Positions 7,001-11,800 of a stretch of DNA of 12,094 nucleotides are shown here, one piece after another. Source of the DNA: an uncultured Verrucomicrobiota bacterium (GTDB lineage: Bacteria; Verrucomicrobiota; Verrucomicrobiae; Opitutales; Opitutaceae); contig CAMLNJ010000035.1 of NCBI GenBank assembly GCA_946481225.1, positions 1-12,094 on the forward strand. The letters are read 5' to 3'. Numbering within the stretch: the first letter of the stretch is position 1; each line of letters begins with the position of its first letter. The notes below the pieces were generated by a model, which worked only from the letters and a program-made list of their open reading frames with translations, searched no databases and had not been told where the DNA came from. Both the position numbers and the translations under genes were made by a program.

Positions 7001-8254
7001 GATGCGATAGCGGAAGCTTGGCGCACCGTCGCGGAACCAATCGACCTCGACCTTGGTGATGGGTTGCACGGAGCCGAGATCGACCTGCCACCATTGGGGG
7101 TAGGTGCCGGAGGAGGCGGTCCAGCGGTCGCCGGCGACCCCGTTGTTGCCCTTGGTGTCGTAGTTGCCGCCGTCGACGGAGCTGGAGGAGACCCAGCGGC
7201 CCTGGGAAACGACGCCGGCGGGCGGCGCGCTTTGCACGAGCGGGTGGAGGAAGGTCCAGTGCTGATTCCTGCTGTTGTTGCCGGCCGCGATCCACTGCTT
7301 CATGCCGGCGCCGTCGGTGGTCTGCCCCTCGTTGTCGAGAGCGCGGCCGTTGGCCTTGTTGATGATTTTGAAAAAGAACGAGTCGGTCGGGACGATCTCC
7401 CAAAGCTGGTTGTCGGTCGGAACGCCGCCGACGAGCGAGGTGAGGGCCACGGGCGCGCCATCCGCTGCGGCGCCGAGCGAGTCGAGGTATTTGCCGGTGG
7501 CGACATTCTGGAGGGTGAAATACCGTGTGCCGAGGATGAGATTGACCTGCCATTCCTGGGCTGTGGTCGGGGTGTTTTCACCCTGCTTGAGCGCGGCGCC
7601 CTCGGCGGTGGCGCCGAAACTGTCGAGCATCTTCGCCGCGGAGCGATTGCGGAGCCGATAGGTGTCGGGCGCGACGCCGATGGTCTGGTCGCCGACATCG
7701 AGGCTCATGTCTCGGCGGAAGGCGCCGATGATGCCGACCATCTGCGGGGCCTGCACGCCCTCGGAGTCGTAGTTGGCGCCCTGCGGACCGTAGTGGGCGC
7801 CGTAGATGAACTGACGTTCGCCAGGACCGTCGTAAGCGCGGCGGAGATTGACCGTGTAAGTGCCGTTCCAAATGGACCAGCGCTGGTGCTGGTCCCACTG
7901 CCAGACCGTGCCGGTGCCAAACCAGTGGCTCGATTCGTGCATGGCGGTGCGATAGTTGCCCGAGCCGCCAAAGCGGATCTGGCCGAAATAGCCGGCGTCG
8001 GCGGTCGGGGTTCCGGAACCGTAGACGACGGGGATGTTGTAATTGTAGGACGAGTAGGTGTTCCACGTCGCCACGCAGTCGTTCATCGGACCGGGGCCCC
8101 ACGGGCCGGCGTCGCCGCTCCAAGTCAGGGCCGGCGAAGACGGAACCGCGAAGACGGCCAAGGCAAGGCACGCGCACACGGACCGGCAAACGGCGAAGAC
8201 GAGCGCGAACGCCACGCGAAGGGATAGGCGGGAAAACAGACGTCGGGGGATCAT
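3710..8254 (-). CDS. Secreted HExxH-domain protein with ricin-like, 2 discoidin, 4 FN3 and 2 LamG domains
   Basis: A 1514-residue exported mosaic protein of unknown function. In order: signal peptide (about 1-42, hydrophobic 14-37); an N-terminal domain (about 44-192) with AMHESSHWFGTGT (104-116), a zinc-metallopeptidase-like HExxH, and later GAHYGPQGANYDSEG (152-166); ricin-type beta-trefoil (about 196-337, GKYLDS, QLWEI and QHWTF repeats); two discoidin/F5-8C (CBM32-like) domains (about 348-476 and 482-610, each with YPxWWQVDLGS); FN3 (616-702); LamG (706-905); FN3 (912-997); proline-rich linker; FN3 (1002-1087); LamG (1093-1295); FN3 (1297-1384); C-terminal module (1389-1514) with a calcium-binding-like DPDGDG (1412-1417) and a final FLHVRVTP. 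The start at 8254 is preferred because it opens directly on the signal peptide. The frame extends to an ATG at 8494, but those 80 residues are Arg-rich, have no signal-peptide character, and lie upstream of the candidate promoter at 8320-8348. No Shine-Dalgarno is seen. Likely role: glycan binding or processing at the cell surface. Protease activity is unproven. Confidence 0.9.
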   Translation of the reverse strand: MIPRRLFSRLSLRVAFALVFAVCRSVCACLALAVFAVPSSPALTWSGDAGPWGPGPMNDCVATWNTYSSYNYNIPVVYGSGTPTADAGYFGQIRFGGSGNYRTAMHESSHWFGTGTVWQWDQHQRWSIWNGTYTVNLRRAYDGPGERQFIYGAHYGPQGANYDSEGVQAPQMVGIIGAFRRDMSLDVGDQTIGVAPDTYRLRNRSAAKMLDSFGATAEGAALKQGENTPTTAQEWQVNLILGTRYFTLQNVATGKYLDSLGAAADGAPVALTSLVGGVPTDNQLWEIVPTDSFFFKIINKANGRALDNEGQTTDGAGMKQWIAAGNNSRNQHWTFLHPLVQSAPPAGVVSQGRWVSSSSVDGGNYDTKGNNGVAGDRWTASSGTYPQWWQVDLGSVQPITKVEVDWFRDGAPSFRYRIEVSDDGANFTVAADRTGNTVTGTTVDRFLASGRYVRVVVTGVVGGGYWAAFYECRVFNEVQPMQLLSLFRPVTASSEQSGNLAVNANDVDPIFTRWCADAPGYPAWWQVDLGSARQVNKAVIQWMDDEGRSYKYRIEGSTDGVSYTTLLDRTDNTTPSVTTDTFSGVARYVRVYVTGGSSDYPSLYDAQIYGAVGPQPTSAPTGLAATTSSAQINLSWRSVVGATGYQVKRSLAAGGPYTTIATPSAAAYADTTVQAGVPYHYVVSATGPSGSGADSAPVIAAANAELRAWLPFDETGGATAGDASGLGRAGTLVNGPVWAAGNFANAVDLDGADDYVALPAGVVSALNDFTIAAWVNPEVHGNWARLFDFGTGTDNYMFLAPTNGSVLRFAIRTPSVGEQQLSATPLPTGAWSHVAVTLSGNTATLYVNGVSVATNTAMTLRPSSLGNTTNNWIGRAQFPDPYFNGKIDDFRIYNRALSAAELNRLRGLTASAAAPALAAQAGDGRIALGWSAALGATSYKVQRSTVSGGPYTTIATVSSAGHVDVGLANGATYYYVVSALNAAGESASSAEVSATPTPLPPAPPSVLVPSEVGGQVKLLWSASVSATGYNVKRSTTSGGPYMTLATLGATTTYTDASATPGVTYYYVVSAVGSSGESANSPQAVALPASATSTAWLKMDEASGATTADESGNAWTGALVNGPTRVTGRLDRAIALDGADDHLALPAGVVSSLGDCTFSAWVRPSVLSTWARVFDFGTGTDNYLFLAAQGANGRPSFSIRTPGVAPQDIYSSVALTANTWTHLAVTFSGNVGTLYVNGVVAGANGAMTLTPASLGNTTNNWLGRSQWPDPYFNGQLDEFRIIGRALTATEVAALATPPSAPSGLVATSGVAQVSLSWNAVAGATGYTVKRATVSGGPYVAIASDLATTSHTDGAVSSGIAYHYVVTAQKTVAESAKSLQATATPTAPLTPAQTWRQANFGTTADSGDAADAADPDGDGVVNLLERAFDGDPNVAASNVLPSADGSVAPLALVYRRSKAATDLVIVVEESTDLAGPWAPAGGDSVVLEDQPTHQLIRHTRTMGADARLFLHVRVTP
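4103..4366 (-). repeat. FN3 repeat 4
   Basis: Residues 1297-1384, with the shared core GATGYTVKRATVSGGPY and a YHYVVTA strand. It is a diverged copy of the FN3 units at 4994-5251, 5264-5521 and 6149-6409. Confidence 0.75.
4370..4978 (-). repeat. LamG (jellyroll) repeat 2
   Basis: Residues 1093-1295. It shares LDGADD, LPAGVVS, FDFGTGTDNY, LYVNGV, SLGNTTNNW and DPYFNG with the LamG copy at 5540-6139, showing an internal duplication. It is a concanavalin-like fold often used for glycan or matrix binding. It carries one lone cysteine (SLGDCTFSAW) absent from the other copy. Confidence 0.8.
4994..5251 (-). repeat. FN3 repeat 3
   Basis: Residues 1002-1087. Core SATGYNVKRSTTSGGPY and TYYYVVSAVGSSGESA. 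It directly follows FN3 repeat 2 after a Pro-rich linker (TPTPLPPAPPSV). Confidence 0.75.
5264..5521 (-). repeat. FN3 repeat 2
   Basis: Residues 912-997. Core GATSYKVQRSTVSGGPYTTI and TYYYVVSALNAAGESA. It is closest by eye to FN3 repeat 3, suggesting a tandem duplication of this pair. Confidence 0.75.
5540..6139 (-). repeat. LamG (jellyroll) repeat 1
   Basis: Residues 706-905. Motifs LDGADDYVALPAG, WARLFDFGTGTDNY, WSHVAVTLSG, LYVNGV and NGKIDDFRIYNRAL are typical of LamG/pentraxin-like jellyrolls in bacterial exoproteins. It is the partner copy of 4370-4978. Confidence 0.8.
6149..6409 (-). repeat. FN3 repeat 1
   Basis: Residues 616-702. Core GATGYQVKRSLAAGGPYTTI and PYHYVVSATGPSGSGA. It joins the discoidin pair to LamG repeat 1. 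Confidence 0.75.
6425..6811 (-). repeat. Discoidin (F5/8C, CBM32-like) repeat 2
   Basis: Residues 482-610. ASSEQSGNLAVNANDVDP, YPAWWQVDLGSARQVNKA, YKYRIEGSTDG and ARYVRVYVTG are the usual discoidin landmarks. It is a likely galactose/glycan-binding beta-sandwich. Confidence 0.8.
6827..7213 (-). repeat. Discoidin (F5/8C, CBM32-like) repeat 1
   Basis: Residues 348-476. YPQWWQVDLGSVQPITKVEV, FRYRIEVSDDG and GRYVRVVVTGV match the same landmarks as repeat 2, in tandem with it. Confidence 0.8.
7244..7669 (-). other. Ricin-type beta-trefoil lectin domain
   Basis: Residues about 196-337 hold three similar subunits: TYRLRNRSAAKMLDS...QEWQV, YFTLQNVATGKYLDS...QLWEI and FFKIINKANGRALDN...QHWTF. This threefold pattern with (Q)xW closings marks a ricin-like carbohydrate-binding trefoil. 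Confidence 0.85.
7679..8125 (-). other. N-terminal HExxH domain, metallopeptidase-like, unassigned family
   Basis: Residues about 44-192 of the multidomain protein, just after the signal peptide. It contains HESSHWFGTGT (106-116), i.e. HExxHxxG with Thr where metzincins carry their third ligand (His or Asp). Further features are a Trp-rich loop (WQWDQHQRWSIW, 118-129), a DGPGERQF segment (142-149) and H154 in GAHYGPQGANYDSE. From memory it resembles exoprotein domains of the form HExxHTLGVGT followed by GGHFWPYGLNY; this was not searched. Both histidine and glutamate positions needed for zinc binding and catalysis are intact. H154 is the candidate third ligand. Confidence 0.6.
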
Positions 8255-8319
8255 CGGGACGGAACGGGAGCCAACTGAAGTAGCGTGGATTCTCGGTCTT
8301 TCCCGCCTAGTCTCGACGA

Positions 8320-8348
8320 AGTATCTTCCCGCCACGCGTGTGAAACAA
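8320..8348 (-). promoter_or_regulatory. Candidate sigma-70-like promoter of the multidomain gene
   Basis: On the minus strand TTGTTT (8348-8343) stands 17 bases before GATACT (8325-8320). The -10 box matches TATAAT at four of six positions and the -35 keeps the TTG. Predicted transcription start near 8313 leaves a leader of about 60 bases before ATG 8254. An 8-bp palindrome CACGCGTG (8333-8340) lies inside the spacer and could bind a regulator. The match is modest. Confidence 0.35.
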
Positions 8349-8432
8349 ACGCCGCCTGCCGCAAAGTTCACGTGCGACAAATTACCCCGGCGTCCGAGAC
8401 AAGACGCGCAACCCGCTGGATCATCGGGCGAT

Positions 8433-8441
8433 CCCCCCCCC
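8433..8441. repeat. Nine-base C/G homopolymer
   Basis: Nine consecutive C on plus (G on minus), about 180 bases upstream of the 8254 start and about 85 bases upstream of the candidate -35. Tracts of this length can slip. If the longer reading from 8494 were ever translated, slippage would shift its frame; otherwise it lies in untranslated DNA. Confidence 0.5.
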
Positions 8442-8510
8442 GAAAGAGGCCGTCTTCTCCGCGTGCAAAAGCAGCGGGACCGCCTCCACGTCACGGTGAT
8501 GTCTTTCTTC

Positions 8511-8542
8511 CGAACAACTCAAAGCGGCGCATGAGGCGCCGC
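8511..8542 (-). terminator. Possible intrinsic terminator after the beta-strand-repeat gene
   Basis: GCGGCGC (8524-8530) and GCGCCGC (8536-8542) form a perfect 7-bp GC stem with a 5-base loop. On the minus strand it is followed by TTTGAGTTGTTCG (8523-8511), which is moderately T-rich. It lies about 255 bases past the stop at 8797, which is far, so the call is tentative. Confidence 0.4.
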
Positions 8543-8686
8543 CTGAAGCGCGGCGAGCGCCAGAAGTTCGTCGCGAATTTGCCGGTCGAAGAAAGACGCG
8601 ATCCAACGAAGCGCGGTCGCGGCCGGACGCGCAGGAACGACGAGCCGGCGGGGAATCCCGGCGTCTGGGATGATGCGGACATGTGC

Positions 8687-8723
8687 GGGGTGGGGTCATG
8701 GAGAGAAACGCGTCTCCCACCCC
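8687..8723. other. Interrupted inverted repeat downstream of the beta-strand-repeat gene
   Basis: GGGGTGGG (8687-8694) pairs with CCCACCCC (8716-8723), and an inner GAGA (8701-8704) can pair with TCTC (8713-8716). No T tract follows on the minus strand. It could stabilise the 3' end of the upstream mRNA; this is inferred from position only. Confidence 0.3.
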
Positions 8724-8768
8724 ATTTCCGCCACCCGCCCGCGGTCAAAACCTGCAATCCTCCGATGT

Positions 8769-8800
8769 ATAGCGGCTAAGGATACGAATCGATCCGCTAT
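8769..8800. other. 7-bp inverted repeat spanning the stop codon of the beta-strand-repeat gene
   Basis: ATAGCGG (8769-8775) and CCGCTAT (8794-8800) are exact reverse complements with an 18-base loop. The TAG stop (8799-8797) lies in one arm. There is no T tail. The gene to the left also ends inside a small inverted repeat (3702-3716). Confidence 0.3.
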
Positions 8801-11800
8801 TCAACGACCACACGGAGGCGCAGGAAGGCGCTTCGAGTCGGGCTGTCCTCGATCGGTGTGGTGAACACATAGGTGATCACGTCGAAATCTCCATCGGCGA
8901 CCGGCTCGCCAACTTGCGCGACGGCGGACGCGGACTCAGGCGTGCCCAAGCCGCCGAGCGTGACCGAACCCTCCGGGATGAGCGTGGCGCCGGGACGAAC
9001 ACGGCGGACTCGGGCGCCGAGCGTGAGGTAGGCGCGTCCTTCGACCGCCGCCGGGTATTCGGCGGCGGTGAGCGCGCGAAGCGCGAGGACGGGACTGCGC
9101 GCGGCGGCGTCGGACGACAGGGGATCGCCGCCGAGTATCCATTCGAGAGCGTTGGCGAGGCCGTCGCCGTCGGCATCGGCCGCGGCGGCGGAAGCGCCGG
9201 CGGGAAGAGATTGTTGCGCGGCCCAGGCGGCGAAGTCGGGCAGCGCGGCGGCGACCACGCGGAGGGTGCCGTCGGTGGCGAGCGTGGAGCCATCCCAGCC
9301 GAGGCCAGGACCGAGGTCGGGCAGATCAAAGGTGGAGAAGGAGCCGGAGCGAGCGCCGGCGGCGAAGAGAGGGAAGGCGTCGCCCGCGGCGACGGAGCCG
9401 CCGAGCTTCGTCACCGCGAGCGTGCCGCCGAGGGCGAGCGCGCCGGCGACGTCGACCTGGTCGCGGGTGCCGGCGACGGGATCGAGCTCGATGCGCGTGA
9501 CCGAGTCGGAGGCAAGCGTGAGATCGCCCGAGAAGCGAAGCGTGCCGACGCCGGCGGAGCCGGGGGCGAGGATGCCGCCGGAGAGGATGGAAACAGGGCC
9601 GCCGAGCACGCCGGTGCCGGCGAGGGCGGCGCCGGATTGCACGGTCACGGCGCCGGAGGCGGTGGAGCCCTCGACGCGGAGGGTGCCGGCTTGGACGTTG
9701 GTCGCGCCGGTGTAGGTGTTGGCCTGGGTGAGCGTCCAGACGCCGGAGCCGGTTTTCACGAGGCCGCCGGCGCCGGGAAGGACTTTGTCGAAGACGCCGT
9801 CGCCGATGCCGGCAAGGGTGAGCGTGCCAGAGGAAGCGCTGGCGATGGCACCGCCGCCGCGGGAATCGTTTTTCACCGTCCAAATGTCGCCCGGCTTGGC
9901 GGCGTCGAGGGTGGCGCCAGACGCGCCGATGGTGAAGCCGGGACCGTAGGGGGCTTCGGCGGGATTCTGCGGGGCGCCGGCTGCGCCGCCGGTGAAGCGC
10001 ACGGTGCCGCCGTTGATGACGAAGCGGGCCGGGTTGTAAGAGAGACCGCCAAGCGCCTGGGTGCGGTAGGTGGCGTTGGCGATGCCGTAGCCCCAGCGGT
10101 CGAGCTCGAGGACGCCGCCGGCGTTCACGGTGAGCACGGCGGTGTTGTTCCAGGCGCCGGCGTAGAGGGCGGCGGGCTCGAGGACGGAGAGCGTGCCGCC
10201 TCCGATGGTGACGTTGCCCGTGAAGATGTTGGCGGCGACGAGAACGAGGCGGCCGGCGCCATTCTTGGTCAGGGAGACGCCGGTGGTGGCGTTGCCGTTG
10301 GCGATGACGCCTTCGATCTCGAAATCGCCCGCGCCCGAGAAGGTCAGGGTGCGCGCGCCGGTGGCGTTGGAGGTGACGCCGCCGAGGGCGAGGATGCCGG
10401 AGTCGGACTGGAAGAGATAGTTGGAGCCGCCGATCTGGACCGTGACCGGACCGAGGGTGTTGAAGCCGGAGAGATTGCGGATGGCGGGGACCGTGTTGCC
10501 GCGACCGGCGAGGGAGACGGCGGCGGAGGTGGCGATGTCGCCGAGGGCGGCGCTGAGCTCGAGGGTGGAGGAGCCGGAGTTGTTGTTTCGTATCTGTATC
10601 AGGGATACGTCGGAAATGGCGTCCGGGTGGACGACGCGGACCGCGCCCTGGGCGACGGAGGTGCTTTCGGAGTCGATGTTGAGCGTGCCGGAGAGGGAAC
10701 CGCCGCCGGCGAGGACGAGGGTGCCGTTGCCGCCCTTGGTGAAGCCGCGCTCGCCTTCGAGGGGGACGGAGAGGACGGCGGTGTTCTGGTTGACGGCGAC
10801 GGTCGGCGAGGCGGTCGTGCCGGTGTCGAGGATGAGGGACGCGCCGGCGACGGCGGCGAGGGTCCAGTTTTGCGCGCCGGTAGTGTCGCCGAAGGAGAGC
10901 GAGCCGAGGGCGCGGGTGCGGTCGAGGGTGACGGCGCGATCGGCGGAGATGTTGAGCGTGGAGAAGTTGGCGGAGGCGCCGACGCCGTTGGCGGGGAACG
11001 AGGAGCTCCAGTTGGCGACCGTGTCCCACTGGCCGTCGGCGTCGACGAGCCAGGTGCCGTTGCCGATGACGACCGGCATGGTGACGGTCAGGACGGCGGA
11101 GTCGCTGGCGCCGGTGGAATCGGTCACGGAGACGACGAATTCCTGGAGTCCGTCGTCTCCGTAGCCGGGGGTGCCGGAGAGGGTGCCGTCGGCGGCGACC
11201 TGGAGCCAGGCGGGGCCGGAGACCTTGGCGAAGACGAGGGTGTCGCCGACGTCGGCATCGCTGGCGGCTGCGGCGAGAGTGCCGGAGTAAGGCTGGTTCT
11301 GGGTGGCTGAGCCGCCGGGGATCGTGGTGGCGGAGAACTGCGGGGCGGTGTTGGCGCCCTGCATGGCGGCGATCTGCGCGGGGCTGAAGGCGTAGTCGGC
11401 GATGCGGACGTCATCGATGAGGCCGGAGAAAAGCGGGTCGGCGGTGAAGCGGCTCTTGCCGATGTAGTTGAGATCGGCGGAGAGCTGGGACGGCGTGATG
11501 GAGAAGGCGCCGGAGGCGACCTGGGCGCCGTTGAGGTAGAGGCGCGCGGTGCCGCCGGAGAGGGTGACGGCGACGTGCGACCACTGGCCGACGGGGAGCG
11601 CGGAGGACATCTGGACGGTTTGCTCGGAGCCGTTGTTGCGGGTGGCGAAGCGGAGATAGCCGCCGGTGGCGCTTGGGGTGAGGAAGGCGTAGCGCGAGGT
11701 GTCGTGGCCAAAATCGAAGATGCGCTGCCAGTTGGCGCCGCCGTCCCAGTAGACCCAGGCGGCGAAGCTGAAGGAGGAGGAGCTCGCGACGTCCGGGGGG

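Larger units (their letters stand above)
8255..8796. other. 542-bp non-coding gap between the two mosaic protein genes
   Basis: It separates the stop of the right-hand gene from the start at 8254. Several frames are open here (for example plus 8285-8779 and minus 8491-8757), but their translations are Arg/Pro-rich, match nothing I recognise and lack start signals. What it does hold is a candidate promoter (8320-8348), a 9-base homopolymer (8433-8441), a 7-bp hairpin (8524-8542), a longer interrupted inverted repeat (8687-8723) and a repeat over the upstream stop codon (8769-8800). No tRNA or known ncRNA shape is seen. Confidence 0.6.

Noticed and set aside
4592..8227. A plus-strand open frame of about 1200 codons opposite the multidomain gene
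   Set aside because: Its translation is Gly/Ala/Val/Arg/Asp-rich with no recognisable domain. It mirrors the minus-strand coding frame, as expected from high-GC third codon positions. The minus-strand product has clear domains from end to end.
8255..8494. Extended start of the multidomain protein at ATG 8494
   Set aside because: The extra 80 residues are Arg-rich, would bury the signal peptide inside the chain, and lie upstream of the candidate promoter.
8285..8779. Open frames in the gap (plus 8285-8779; minus 8421-8720 and 8491-8757)
   Set aside because: Translations are Arg/Pro/Ser-rich, lack ribosome-binding signals or known motifs, and overlap each other. They are typical random open frames in GC-rich non-coding DNA.
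9241..11064. Possible CRISPR or tandem DNA repeat array, given the periodic GC-rich texture
   Set aside because: The periodicity is codon-level and comes from Gly/Ala/Thr/Val strand repeats. There are no identical direct repeats with unique spacers.
8914..11310. A plus-strand open frame of about 800 codons opposite the beta-strand-repeat gene
   Set aside because: It is extremely Gly/Glu/Ala-rich and featureless, a shadow of the repeat-rich gene on the minus strand.
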